64,000 nucleotides of DNA from Cupriavidus basilensis (GCF_008801925.2 NZ_CP062803.1:806001-870000), one strand, 5' to 3'; positions 23,446 through 31,725 are shown, counted from the stretch's first letter. Numbers and translations are program-made. The notes: generated by a model from the sequence alone, not told the origin.

Positions 23446-24369
23446 ATGCCTATGGTCGAATCCATCCTTCTGGCTGCCGTCCGGGTTTCGTCCTTCGAGG
23501 GCCAGCAGCCGCTGACCAACGCGAGCGGATTCTTCTTCGAGCGCGATGGCCGGCTCTTCGTGGTGACCAGCCGCCATGTGGTGTTCGACGAGCCAAGCAA
23601 GCACCACCCGGACCGCATCGAGATCGAACTGCACAGCCAGCCGGAAAACATGGCCGACTCGATCGGCTTTTCGATTCCGCTGTACCGTGACGGGCTTGCC
23701 GTCTGGCGCGAAGGCGAGGACGGTGGCGGCCCGGTCGATGTCGCCGTGGTGGAGATCGAGCGCAAGGCGTTGCCGCCCAAGCTGCTTTACCGGGCCTTCA
23801 CGCCGGAGCATCTGGCGCAGCCTTCCGATCGCGTCGAGGTGGGCGACTCCCTGTTGATCGTCGGATTTCCGCTGGGTTTTCATGACGCGCTCCATCATCT
23901 ACCGGTTGCGCGCCAGGCCGTGGTTGCGTCCGCGTACGGATTGCGCTTTCAGGGCCAGGGTTTTTTCCTGACCGATGCCAGGACGCACCGCGGCACCAGC
24001 GGCGCGCCTGTGGTCTCGCGCATGCGCGATGGCCGGGGCGACGAGCTGGACCTGCCGTGGATGCTGCTCGGCATCCACTCCGCTCGCTTCGACGTCGGCT
24101 CGCGCGACCTGGCGGAGGATGAAGTGCTTGGGCTGAACTCTGCCTGGTATGCGGACATGCTGCTGACCCTGACCGAGCCCGTGGCGGCAAAGCCCGCGCG
24201 GGCCGCGCCTGGCGCCGCCGCGACTCCCCCCGCCGCTACTCCCACCGCCGCCACGTCCCCCGTTGCTGTCGCCGCGGCCGTTGGCAATGCGGCTGCCACG
24301 CCGTCGGTTGTCCCGGAGGCTGCTACCGCTACCGCTCCCGCGCCAGTCCCGCCCTCTCGGCCAAAATAA
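23446..24369 (+). CDS. Trypsin-like serine protease with Ala/Pro/Thr tail
   Basis: The 307-residue protein has a chymotrypsin-fold triad: His44 in TSRHVV, Asp98 in VDVAVV and Ser185 in HRGTSGAPV. No signal peptide is seen, so it may act in the cytoplasm or lack conventional export. Residues about 245-307 are a low-complexity Ala/Pro/Thr tail without predicted fold. No PDZ domain follows, unlike DegP-type proteases. The ATG at 23446 or the one at 23452 could serve as start; the Shine-Dalgarno is poor for both. The substrate is unknown. Confidence 0.75.
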   Translation: MPMVESILLAAVRVSSFEGQQPLTNASGFFFERDGRLFVVTSRHVVFDEPSKHHPDRIEIELHSQPENMADSIGFSIPLYRDGLAVWREGEDGGGPVDVAVVEIERKALPPKLLYRAFTPEHLAQPSDRVEVGDSLLIVGFPLGFHDALHHLPVARQAVVASAYGLRFQGQGFFLTDARTHRGTSGAPVVSRMRDGRGDELDLPWMLLGIHSARFDVGSRDLAEDEVLGLNSAWYADMLLTLTEPVAAKPARAAPGAAATPPAATPTAATSPVAVAAAVGNAAATPSVVPEAATATAPAPVPPSRPK

Positions 24370-24430
24370 AGGTCATGGAGCGGCTCTCAATAGGAGTAGA
24401 GTGGGGCTCAGTGGAACTGTGGAGTGCATC

Positions 24431-24715
24431 ATGGACGTCAATCCGATTGCCAGCTACAAAGGGTTCGACTTATACCCTCTCGTGTACAAGCACGCCGTGG
24501 TGCGCACCTGGCCGGAACGCAGGCCGGACCGTACCTTCGACGCCGCCGTCGTGATCTGCCGCGAAGGTGGCGAGCCCGAAGGCACGCAGGCCCGCACGTT
24601 CCGCCTCGACACGGTGCCGTGGGACAACGTCGGCGCCGCGCGCCGTGGTGTCGTTCGTTACGCCGAGGACATCATCAACGGCGCGATTCCCGGGCAATCC
24701 GTCGTCTCGCTCTGA
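24431..24715 (+). CDS. Small YKGFDLYPLVYK-family protein, copy 1
   Basis: The 94-residue protein contains ASYKGFDLYPLVYK, then W-P-x-R-x-PDRTFDAAVVICREG, RTFRLDTVPWDNVGAARRG and AEDIINGAIPGQSVVSL. The same blocks occur in the same order in the gene at 25327, so the two are paralogues. The fold is probably a small alpha/beta domain; function is unknown to me. The ATG at 24431 was chosen because similarity with the paralogue starts there. Confidence 0.75.
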   Translation: MDVNPIASYKGFDLYPLVYKHAVVRTWPERRPDRTFDAAVVICREGGEPEGTQARTFRLDTVPWDNVGAARRGVVRYAEDIINGAIPGQSVVSL

Positions 24716-24907
24716 CACTCAGGGCGATATGCGGCAATGTCCGTCGTTACACGAGGATGACGCAGGCGCGCCTGCCATGTCCTCGCTTGTCCATGGCTTG
24801 GCCGAGCTGCCAGCCACCGCTGCTTCGTCGCCAGTTGACGAGATTCCCGGGATGTCCTGCTTGTTCGACCGGCCGACTGCGCGCCGGTCGGTCGCCGGTG
24901 CGTCGCC

Positions 24908-25231
24908 ATGCTAGATCTCGTTGCCTTCGTGAAGCCCGTCCTTGACGAGATCACCGGGCAAGACGTCAGGGTCTGGTCGGCAGGGCAACGCGTGGTGACG
25001 GCAAACTGGCAGATCCCTGTTGCCACGAGCGCTACCTGGCCAGCCAGGGCGCTTGAAATCGAGATGGCGCACGACGTCGCGGAGCAATTGAGCAACGCGG
25101 ACCAGAGCGCTTTATATCAACTACAACGCAGCCTTGACCGGTATCTGCGCGCACGCCTTGGCGTCCATTGCAAGCAGGACAAGCCAGGGTACGCGATCGT
25201 GATTGTCGTCGATCGCCTGATGGCTCCCTAG
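24908..25231 (+). CDS. Small protein of unknown function (DUF3022-like?)
   Basis: The 107-residue product lies between the two YKGF paralogues. It contains VTANWQIPVATSATWPARALEIEM, then helical sequence with LQRSLDRYLRARLG. Its layout recalls DUF3022 proteins of Burkholderia, but this is only memory of the pattern. No signal peptide or membrane segment is present. It may be co-transcribed with the downstream paralogue, 95 bases away. Confidence 0.55.
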   Translation: MLDLVAFVKPVLDEITGQDVRVWSAGQRVVTANWQIPVATSATWPARALEIEMAHDVAEQLSNADQSALYQLQRSLDRYLRARLGVHCKQDKPGYAIVIVVDRLMAP

Positions 25232-25326
25232 CTTGCCCGCGTGCTGGCGCACTGGACCTGGGCATTGGCCATTGCGAGCGATGCGGCACAAGGCCAGCCG
25301 CGGCATCCAGCCGCCTGGAGCACTAC

Positions 25327-25611
25327 ATGAACAATACGCCTTCCGCCTGCTACAAGGGTTTCGACCTCTATCCGCTGGTGTACAAGATCCAGCCCGCGCA
25401 ATCCTGGCCGAGGACCAAGCCGGATCGCAGCTTCAACGCGTCCGTGGTGATCTGCCGCGAAGGCCATCGGCCCGGCAGTGAACGCACGCGCGTGTTCCGT
25501 CTGGAAAGCACGCCTTGGGAGAACATCGGCACGGCGCGCAGGGGGGCCGTGAAGTTCGGTGAAGATATCATTAACGGACTGATTCCCGGGGAGTCTGTCG
25601 CCACGCTGTAA
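25327..25611 (+). CDS. Small YKGFDLYPLVYK-family protein, copy 2
   Basis: The 94-residue paralogue of the gene at 24431 has the same length and conserved blocks: CYKGFDLYPLVYK, KPDRSFNASVVICREG, RVFRLESTPWENIGTARRG and GEDIINGLIPGESVATL. The pair flanks the unrelated gene at 24908, which suggests tandem duplication with an insertion or duplication of a larger unit. The start is fixed by similarity and the ATG. Confidence 0.75.
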   Translation: MNNTPSACYKGFDLYPLVYKIQPAQSWPRTKPDRSFNASVVICREGHRPGSERTRVFRLESTPWENIGTARRGAVKFGEDIINGLIPGESVATL

Positions 25612-25823
25612 CGCTGCGCCGGCAGAATCTGGCCGGGTGGCGCGGCATTGCCCGTGCTTGCCGTGATGCTGGTGTTGCCAGCTGGTATCGTGGGGGTGGC
25701 CCGGCCGCCGTCAGGCACTGGGAAGCAAGAGGAAACGGGACCGCGCCGTGCAATGCCCGCCCCGCCGGTCTACCTGTCAAAACCTGCCGTGCGCAGTTGC
25801 GCCGGCCCGCGAGCGCATACGTC

Positions 25824-26198
25824 ATGAACAAGGTTGCCACACCATCCAACTTTCTCTGCACGCTACCGGGGCAAGGCAAGGGCATCGCCTACCATGTAGC
25901 CGTCAGCTTTCTCGACTCCAGTCATCCGACGGGTGTGCGCTTCACCAGTTTCGTCGGTGACGGCAGGCGTTCATTCGGGGTTCAGGCCAACGAGGCAGCC
26001 TTGGCGGGCGAAATGGTCGACAGCTTCGAGGCATTGTGCCGGCTGGCGATCGGGCAAGCGATTCGTGACAACCTATATGACAAGGCTGGCGAAGGAGACT
26101 ACGTGCTGGACCTGGGCGCGCAGCCTTTCGAGGGCGAGTTGCGCCCGGTTGGCTCGCGCGTTGGTGTCAGCATGCCGCGCATGCGGTTTCCTGGCTGA
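25824..26198 (+). CDS. Protein of unknown function, 124 residues
   Basis: The product contains GKGIAYHVAVSFLDSSHPTGVRF, then GEMVDSFEALCRLAIGQAIRDNLYD and ends in VGVSMPRMRFPG. It has no signal peptide or membrane segment. I do not recognise the family. The ATG at 25824 is chosen; a frame extending 9 codons upstream adds Arg/Pro-rich residues. Confidence 0.5.
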   Translation: MNKVATPSNFLCTLPGQGKGIAYHVAVSFLDSSHPTGVRFTSFVGDGRRSFGVQANEAALAGEMVDSFEALCRLAIGQAIRDNLYDKAGEGDYVLDLGAQPFEGELRPVGSRVGVSMPRMRFPG

Positions 26199-26270
26199 GC
26201 CATCGCGTTTCCTGGCGCTGGCACGGGCGCGGGGAGCACCCGGGAGGTCGTGCTGGTCCGGGCTGACCGG

Positions 26271-26525
26271 CTAGACGCCGAATGCCGGGCTGCCGAAGCG
26301 GGCCAGCAGCGATTCGATCAGTGCCATGTCTTCGGTCTGCGGGGTCCTGTCTTCCGTGGCGCGCGACGGGCCGCAATAGGTTGCGCACACATGCCTGCGC
26401 ACGGTAAGCACTTCATCCGCGGGGCGCTCCACCGTGACTTCCGGTCCCGGCACGTGGCGATAGCTTCCGCCTACCCAGCCACCTGGCGTCAGGTGCATTT
26501 CTTCCCATTCTTCGCTGATCGACAT
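26271..26525 (-). CDS. Protein of unknown function, 84 residues
   Basis: The product opens MSISEEWEEMHLTPGGWVGGSYRHV and contains VRRHVCATYCGPS and a C-terminal helix. AAGGAAG is 5 bases before the ATG at 26525, which makes it a good candidate gene. It follows infA in the same direction with an 80-base gap. The family is not recognised. Confidence 0.6.
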   Translation of the reverse strand: MSISEEWEEMHLTPGGWVGGSYRHVPGPEVTVERPADEVLTVRRHVCATYCGPSRATEDRTPQTEDMALIESLLARFGSPAFGV

Positions 26526-26605
26526 GATTCTTCCTTTCGTTAGAGGGTGGGAGGGGCCGCGGGTCGACAGCTTGACGGCGCGGCAGCGTATCCGGCCAAC
26601 CAGTA

Positions 26606-26827
26606 TCAGTACTTGTGGCGGTAGTTGATCCGGCCCTTGGTCAGGTCGTAGGGCGACATTTCCAGCGTGACGCGATCGCCGGCCAGGATACGAATGCGGT
26701 TCTTCTTCAGGCGGCCGGACGAATAGGCCCATACCTGGAAACCATTTTCCAGGATGACGCGAAAACGGTTGTCCGGCAGTACTTCCGATACTTGTCCACC
26801 AAATTCCACTAGTTCTTCTTTAGCCAA
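26606..26827 (-). CDS. infA: Translation initiation factor IF-1, TTG start
   Basis: The 73-residue protein [23 protein letters not shown]...[18 protein letters not shown] is an IF-1 OB-fold protein; the motif [14 protein letters not shown] is diagnostic. IF-1 binds the 30S A site during initiation. The initiator is TTG at 26827, fixed by family length and an AAAGGA 8 bases upstream; no ATG lies in a suitable place. It sits among small hypothetical genes rather than ribosomal-protein genes, so it is probably the second infA copy known in Burkholderiaceae. Confidence 0.93.
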   Translation of the reverse strand: MAKEELVEFGGQVSEVLPDNRFRVILENGFQVWAYSSGRLKKNRIRILAGDRVTLEMSPYDLTKGRINYRHKY

Positions 26828-26901
26828 GGATGATCCTTTTGCAGCAAGACCTGCTGCACAGTAGGTTGAGACGCATGCGGGTTGCTTTTCGTGTGGCCGG
26901 C

Positions 26902-27159
26902 TTATTGCAGGCGCATATTGGCAGCGACGCTCTCGGCCGCGCGTCGGGCGGCCTGTTTGGCCAGGGCTTCGGTGCCATGCGTGGCATGGCGCATCGAGAC
27001 GTTGGCGACGATGCATTCGGAGCCATTCCTGTATTCGGCGATCAGGTAGGTCGCAAACCACACGCCTGGCTCTTGTTGTATCGGGTAGACCGACACGGTG
27101 TACGGATTGGCGCGGGTGGCGCGGGTAATGCTATTGGTGCGATTGATGCTTTGATTCAA
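26902..27159 (-). CDS. Small protein of unknown function with TTG start
   Basis: A plausible 85-residue product starts at TTG 27159 with AAGGG about 7 bases upstream: [18 protein letters not shown], then [24 protein letters not shown] and a helical Ala-rich end ([15 protein letters not shown]). Longer frames exist but have an Arg/His-rich leader without protein-like character. The composition and Ala-rich tail resemble the other small proteins here. It precedes infA. Confidence 0.5.
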   Translation of the reverse strand: MNQSINRTNSITRATRANPYTVSVYPIQQEPGVWFATYLIAEYRNGSECIVANVSMRHATHGTEALAKQAARRAAESVAANMRLQ

Positions 27160-27691
27160 GGTGTTGCCCTTATGCGGGCGGACGATCTGAGGCAACGTTA
27201 AGCGCTTCTCTTGGTGCGCCGCGTGCTCTCTTCTGGCGATCGGTCGCCGTGTTTGTGTTGTCCAGCAACGGCAGGTCTCGCGCGTTTGCGCGAGAAAGGT
27301 AGCTGGTGATGAGTGGACCGTGCTTGCGCAGGCTGATGCGCCAGGTACATGCGCACAGGTTACGGAGCGGATATACCGCCGGGTCGGGAGGGTGATGGGC
27401 GGTTGTCGCCCTGAACGAATCGGGTGTACGCCCGACAGGCCGCCGTTAATATTTTGATGATGTCTGGCGGCCGGCACGTTTGGGCCGACGAGAAGAGGGT
27501 CGGCGAACGGCCAAGACTGCAAATGATACCATTTTCCGTCAATCGGCGCTCGCCCGCGGATTTGCGCGTACGATAGACACGGTGTTGCACATAGCGCCCC
27601 TGGTGGCGCGGGCGCAGCGAGACGCTACCCGTCGTGTCCCGGGCAGGCCGGTGCCCGACGCCGGGCAGGTCGCAACTGAGCGAGGTGATCG
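27160..27691. other. Gene-free stretch
   Basis: No convincing gene in about 530 bases. A perfect hairpin TCTCGCGC/GCGCGAGA lies at 27276-27295. It separates two small divergent genes, so promoters for both are likely here, but no consensus pair stands out. Confidence 0.4.
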
Positions 27692-27892
27692 ATGCCGGAG
27701 AGTTTTTTCTATCAGGGCCACTACGTCAACCTGGAGCTGACGCAGCGCACCTTCGGCCAATGGAACTGGGTCTATACGCTGGATACGCATGGCCGTTTTG
27801 AGAACCAGGGCAACGCGTTCAGCTCGCGCGAGCTTGCCATGGCGGATGCCCTGGAGAACGCAAAGGCCCGGATCGAGCGCCTGGGGCACTAG
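27692..27892 (+). CDS. Small protein of unknown function, 66 residues
   Basis: The product contains FFYQGHYVNLEL, WNWVYTLDTHGRFENQG and a terminal helix AMADALENAKARIERL. The pattern of two beta strands and a helix resembles the YKGF group in outline but not in residues. GAGG lies 7 bases before the ATG. The family is not recognised. Confidence 0.6.
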   Translation: MPESFFYQGHYVNLELTQRTFGQWNWVYTLDTHGRFENQGNAFSSRELAMADALENAKARIERLGH

Positions 27893-27932
27893 TCAAGCCA
27901 AGTGGTACCAGGCGCCCAGGCGCCTTGCCGCC

Positions 27933-28175
27933 TTACCTCCCCTCGTCGGGAATGTTGTATTGCGCCTGCAGTGTGGCCGTGAACGGACGGATCTTCTCGA
28001 TGCAGGCCGCGCTGTCGCCGCCTTCCATGGTGGACAGATTCCAGTTGCAGCCGCCCGCGTCGGGCGCATGCCAGCAAACGTCGCCGAAGCAGGCGCCGCT
28101 GCATTCCGCGAATTTCTGCTGCTCAGCGCGAATCATGGCGCGCAGTTCCGCCTTGTTCTTGATCTGTCGGTCCAT
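27933..28175 (-). CDS. Small Cys-rich protein of unknown function
   Basis: The 80-residue protein has six Cys, five of them in CSGACFGDVCWHAPDAGGC and one later, with a helical N-terminus MDRQIKNKAELRAMIRAEQQ. There is no signal peptide, so metal binding is more likely than disulfides. AGGAGA precedes the ATG at 28175. The frame extends upstream but the extension is not protein-like. Confidence 0.6.
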   Translation of the reverse strand: MDRQIKNKAELRAMIRAEQQKFAECSGACFGDVCWHAPDAGGCNWNLSTMEGGDSAACIEKIRPFTATLQAQYNIPDEGR

Positions 28176-28285
28176 GGTCGTCTCCTGTTTTTTCGTGGGG
28201 AAGTCTTGCCGGGCGTGGCTGCGGCCAGGCCGGTCAGGGCGGCCGCGCGATGGACTGCAATTCCGGGCGAATCGAGGGGGCGGGA

Positions 28286-28555
28286 TTACTTGCGCTTGAC
28301 GAAGGTGGACATGTCGTCGATGACGGTCCTGGCATAGGACACGGCCAGGTCGATGGCATCGTGCGGCGTGTGCGCGACATGTTCGAGCAAAGGCGGCACC
28401 AGCCTGAGCGAGCCGCTGTCGCCGCTGACCTGCGTGATGGTCACGGTGGCCAGAAAGCTCGCCCGTGCGAGTTCGTCGTTGGCGCTTTCGTCGAACGAGC
28501 GGCGTACATTGGCCGAGACCTTGAACCCCTTGTAGATCGCATGATTTTGAGACAT
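28286..28555 (-). CDS. Small YKGF-type protein, distant relative
   Basis: The 89-residue product has IYKGFKVSANVRR near the N-terminus, then ARASFLATVTITQ, and a helix HDAIDLAVSYARTVID. The YKGF block followed by a strand starting with A-x-x-x-x-V is shared with the genes at 24431 and 25327. GGAGATCAAC precedes the ATG. It and the Cys-rich gene downstream (111 bases) point the same way. Confidence 0.6.
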   Translation of the reverse strand: MSQNHAIYKGFKVSANVRRSFDESANDELARASFLATVTITQVSGDSGSLRLVPPLLEHVAHTPHDAIDLAVSYARTVIDDMSTFVKRK

Positions 28556-28778
28556 GTTGATCTCCTTTCTTCAACGAGCATACGCTGTTTGCCCGGTGGC
28601 GTCCGATTTACTTGGCGGCGCAATGGCAGGTGGTTCTCAACCGGCGGCCGACGGCGATTTTCCCGCTTCGGTCATGCGCAGGCACCTCGCGCGATATTTC
28701 ACTGCACGTTGGAGTAAGCGGGTATGCTGGATCTGCCGCCCGGCACGCAATGCAGTAACCCACTCGTGGAGACACACC

Positions 28779-28916
28779 ATGGCCAAAGGTCAATTACGCG
28801 GCAATCGCGAAACCAAGAAGCCCAAGCAACCCAAGAAGCCGGTCGCACCCGCAGCACCGTTCGGTGCCGTCCAGTCGCGCGTCGGCAATGATGGCGCAGC
28901 AGGCAAGAAGAAGTAA
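28779..28916 (+). CDS. Small basic Lys/Pro-rich protein
   Basis: The 45-residue product opens MAKGQLRGNRETKKPKQPKKP and ends in KKK. Short basic proteins with this opening are common in proteobacteria and have no assigned function; the charge suggests nucleic-acid contact. Start by ATG with GTGGAGA upstream. It is followed 44 bases later by a small wing-helix-like protein. Confidence 0.65.
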   Translation: MAKGQLRGNRETKKPKQPKKPVAPAAPFGAVQSRVGNDGAAGKKK

Positions 28917-28960
28917 TCAAGGGGCGAACGCCGGGGCGTTCGAGACACCGGGAGTGCAAG

Positions 28961-29194
28961 ATGAGGCGTGACATGTCCTTCGCGGACCGCGTGCTGACGG
29001 CACTGCGCGCTGACAGCCAGGCGATGATGACGGATCTCCAGCTCGCCAAGGCACTGGGCAATGCCGATGCATCCAAGCTCAGCCACCATTTGCTGCTGCT
29101 TCAGGATTCGGGCCTGGTCGCCAAGACCGCTACCTCCGGGTGGCGCCTGACCTGGGCCGGCCACGACCGCGCGGAAGCGCGCAGCGTGGCCTAG
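28961..29194 (+). CDS. Small winged-helix-like protein
   Basis: The 77-residue protein has a helix MSFADRVLTALRAD, a second block MTDLQLAKALGNADASKLSHHLLLLQDSGLVAK and a strand pair TSGWRLTWAG, which fits a minimal winged helix as in short DNA-binding regulators. GGGAG stands 7 bases before the ATG. Targets are unknown. Confidence 0.6.
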   Translation: MRRDMSFADRVLTALRADSQAMMTDLQLAKALGNADASKLSHHLLLLQDSGLVAKTATSGWRLTWAGHDRAEARSVA

Positions 29195-29254
29195 CAGGCA
29201 TCCTGCCGGCCACCAGCCCGGCCGCACAGACAAACCAACCCCCCCTATAAAGTA

Positions 29255-29286
29255 CAAAGCCCGTGGCCATGGCGGCACGGGCTTTG
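29255..29286 (-). terminator. Hairpin between convergent small genes
   Basis: CAAAGCCCGTG (29255-29265) pairs with CACGGGCTTTG (29276-29286). It lies between the convergent genes ending at 29194 and 29292. On the minus strand a short T-rich run (TACTTT) follows; on the plus strand there is none. Confidence 0.6.
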
Positions 29287-29291
29287 TCACG

Positions 29292-29438
29292 CTATTTCTT
29301 GTCGGCGGGCTGCACCGCTTGCGGGTCGAACTGGCCGGGCTGGGAGGTCCTGCGCTTTTCGCCGGGCTGCTGGAAGTGTGTCTTCCAGGGTGTGGTCGGC
29401 GCTGTTTGCTGACCAGGCTGCCTGGGACTGTAGTTCAT
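29292..29438 (-). CDS. Small Gln/Pro-rich ORF, 48 residues
   Basis: An ATG at 29438, preceded by a G-run 6-10 bases upstream, opens a 48-codon frame with product MNYSPRQPGQQTAP followed by WKTHFQQPGEKR and ending QPADKK. The stop lies just before the hairpin at 29255-29286. The even Pro/Gln/Lys mix without rare-residue runs and the position before a hairpin favour a real gene, but nothing similar is known to me. Confidence 0.4.
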   Translation of the reverse strand: MNYSPRQPGQQTAPTTPWKTHFQQPGEKRRTSQPGQFDPQAVQPADKK

Positions 29439-29563
29439 GCGATACCCCCATCGATGTCCGTCCGTGCCGAATCGGCACTCTCCCAGTGTAGGCTTGTGCC
29501 GGCCCTTTCCCTAACGCTGTTACCGATGAGGCGCCCCTGCGCGGCGGCGTCGCCATGCCGGCG

Positions 29564-31066
29564 TCATTCCTCCTGGAATGCTTCCTCGCGCTTGGCCTTG
29601 ATCGACGGCAGGGCGACGATGCAGACCAGCAGCCCGGCCGCAATCAGCAGGCCAAGCGACAACGGACGGGTCAGGAACACAGTGAACGTCCCCCGCGACA
29701 GCAGGAGCGCGCGGCGGAAGTTCTCTTCCATCATCGGACCCAGCACAAAGCCCAGCAGCAGCGGCGCCGGCTCGCACTTGAGCTTGATGAACAGGTAGCC
29801 GATCACGCCGAAGCCAGCCGCGGTGAAGACGTCGAAGGTCTGGTTGTTGACCGAGAACACGCCGATGCAGCAGAACACCAGGATGGCCGGGTACAGGTAG
29901 CGGTAGGGCACCTGCAGCAGTTTGACCCAGATGCCGATCAGCGGCAGGTTCAGGATGATCAGCATCAGGTTGCCGATCCACATCGAGGCGATCAGGCCCC
30001 AGAACAGCGCGGGGTTGCTGGTCATGACCTGCGGGCCCGGCTGGATGTTGTGGATGGTCATCGCGCCCACCATCAGCGCCATCACGGCGTTGGGCGGAAT
30101 GCCCAGCGTCAGCAGCGGGATGAAGGAGGTCTGTGCCGCGGCGTTGTTGGCCGATTCCGGACCTGCCACGCCTTCGATGGCGCCCTTGCCGAATTCATGC
30201 GAGTACTTGGAAGTCTTCTTCTCCAGCGAATAGGCCGCGAAGGAAGCCAGGGCCGCACCGCCGCCGGGCAGGATCCCCAGGATGGAGCCGAGCGCGGTGC
30301 CGCGCAGCACCGCTGGTGCCATGCGCTTGAAGTCCGTCTTTGAGGGCCACAGGTTGGTGACGTGATCGGTAAAGGTTTCGCGGTTTTCCTTCTGCTCCAG
30401 GTTGGCGATGATCTCGGCAAAGCCGAACATGCCCATGGCCAGTGCGACGAAGTCGACGCCATCGGTCAGCTCCGGCACGTCGAACGAGAAGCGCGCCGCG
30501 CCGGAGTTCACGTCGGTGCCGACCAGGCCCAGCAGCAGCCCCAGCACGATCATGGCAACCGCCTTGGGCAGCGAGCCCGAAGCCAGCACCACGGCGCCGA
30601 TCAGGCCCAGGCACATCAGCGAGAAATACTCGGCGGGCCCAAACTTGAATGCCAGTTCCGATAGCGGCGTAGCAAACGCGGCCAGGATCAGCGTTGCCAC
30701 GCAGCCAGCGAAGAACGATCCCAGGCCGGCGGTGGCCAGCGCCACGCCCGCTCGTCCCCGCCGTGCCATCTGGTAGCCATCGATGGTGGTCACCACCGAC
30801 GACGACTCACCCGGCAGGTTAACCAGGATGGCGGTGGTGGAGCCACCGTACTGGGCGCCGTAGTAAATGCCGGCCAGCATGATCAGCGCGGCCACCGGCG
30901 GCAGCGTGTAGGTCACCGGCAGCAGCATGGCGATGGTCGCCAGCGGCCCGATGCCGGGCAGCACGCCGATCAGCGTTCCCAGCACGCAGCCGAGAAAACA
31001 GTATCCAACATTCTGCAGTGTCAGCGCCGTGGAGAACCCAAGGGCCAGGTGTTCGAATAGTTCCAT
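29564..31066 (-). CDS. tctA: TctA-family tripartite transporter large permease
   Basis: The 500-residue integral membrane protein has about 11-12 hydrophobic segments, with the TctA signatures GVLPGIGPLATIAMLLP, YYGAQYGGSTTAILVNLPGE and GILPGGGAALASF. TctA is the large subunit of secondary tricarboxylate-type transporters that work with TctB and a periplasmic TctC. Neither partner is adjacent, so it is an orphan copy here. I use the ATG at 31066 (GAGGGAGA upstream) though the frame stays open for 51 further codons. The neighbour downstream is convergent. Confidence 0.92.
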   Translation of the reverse strand: MELFEHLALGFSTALTLQNVGYCFLGCVLGTLIGVLPGIGPLATIAMLLPVTYTLPPVAALIMLAGIYYGAQYGGSTTAILVNLPGESSSVVTTIDGYQMARRGRAGVALATAGLGSFFAGCVATLILAAFATPLSELAFKFGPAEYFSLMCLGLIGAVVLASGSLPKAVAMIVLGLLLGLVGTDVNSGAARFSFDVPELTDGVDFVALAMGMFGFAEIIANLEQKENRETFTDHVTNLWPSKTDFKRMAPAVLRGTALGSILGILPGGGAALASFAAYSLEKKTSKYSHEFGKGAIEGVAGPESANNAAAQTSFIPLLTLGIPPNAVMALMVGAMTIHNIQPGPQVMTSNPALFWGLIASMWIGNLMLIILNLPLIGIWVKLLQVPYRYLYPAILVFCCIGVFSVNNQTFDVFTAAGFGVIGYLFIKLKCEPAPLLLGFVLGPMMEENFRRALLLSRGTFTVFLTRPLSLGLLIAAGLLVCIVALPSIKAKREEAFQEE

Positions 31067-31449
31067 GAGGCTGTCTCCCTCGCCTGCAGTGAAACCCGGG
31101 CCGCGCATCTGCGGCAAGGCAGGCACGGCGGTCCAGGCTACGCGCGGTATCTTTTTTGCGGAATTGCGCGCGAATCGGAGGAAGCTGGCGCGGCGCGAGG
31201 CCACGCTGGTTTCCGCCACAGATCGTCATCGACAGCAGGCGCGCGCGCCTAGGCGCACCCCAATGGCTTACCAGGCACAGTAGGCGCGAGTGCTTTCATC
31301 CGCCTTTCAGTGACCGCCGCTGCGGGTATGTCCCGATACGCCGGAGTGGCGCTGGCGATACTCGAGCCTGAAAAAGCAACGCCCCGGGCGAAAGCCGGGG
31401 CGCTGTCACATGGCCCGCCGCGAACCTGGCAGGCACGCAGGTGCGAGGC
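31067..31449. other. Gene-free stretch with terminator
   Basis: No gene is seen in about 380 bases upstream of tctA, and no tctB or tctC remnant. It holds the terminator at 31371-31404 of the MXKDX-repeat gene and presumably the tctA promoter. Confidence 0.5.
31371..31404 (-). terminator. Intrinsic terminator after MXKDX-repeat gene
   Basis: On the minus strand GCGCCCCGGC/GCCCGGGGCG-type stem (GCCCCGG with CCGGGGC) is followed by GCTTTTT. It lies about 45 bases after the stop at 31450. Confidence 0.8.
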
Positions 31450-31725
31450 TTACTGCTTCATCGTGTCCTTGCCCATGGCGTCCTTACCCATCGAGTCCTT
31501 GCTCATGGAGTCTTTGCTCATGCTGTCCTTGCCCATCTTGTCCTTGCTCATCTTGTCGTGGCTCTTGCTCATCTTGTCCTTGCTCATCGAGTCCTTGCTC
31601 ATGGTGTCCTTGGCCATGCTGCTGTCATTGCCCATGGCATCCTTCTTCATGGTGTCCTGGGCAAAGGCATGACCGGCGAACAGCATCGTGGTCGAGAGCA
31701 GGGTGGCTGCGAAAAGTTTGTTCAT
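31450..31725 (-). CDS. Pentapeptide MXKDX-repeat secreted protein
   Basis: The 91-residue protein has a signal peptide (MNKLFAATLLSTTMLFAGHA, cleavage near AFA-QD) and then about a dozen MxKDx units such as DSMSKD, DAMGKD and DKMSKS. The MXKDX family is known from Burkholderiales but its function is not. The alternation of Met, Lys and Asp suggests metal or oxidant interaction (inference). AAGGAGA precedes the ATG. The Mo-enzyme gene lies just upstream in the same direction, 61 bases away. Confidence 0.88.
   Translation of the reverse strand: MNKLFAATLLSTTMLFAGHAFAQDTMKKDAMGNDSSMAKDTMSKDSMSKDKMSKSHDKMSKDKMGKDSMSKDSMSKDSMGKDAMGKDTMKQ

Noticed and set aside
29197..29230. A tRNA-like segment
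   Set aside because: No cloverleaf arms or T-loop consensus are found here or elsewhere in the window.
31067..31219. Extension of tctA to a start at 31219
   Set aside because: The added 51 residues are Arg/Ala-rich, do not resemble a TctA opening, and the ATG at 31066 has a far better ribosome site.
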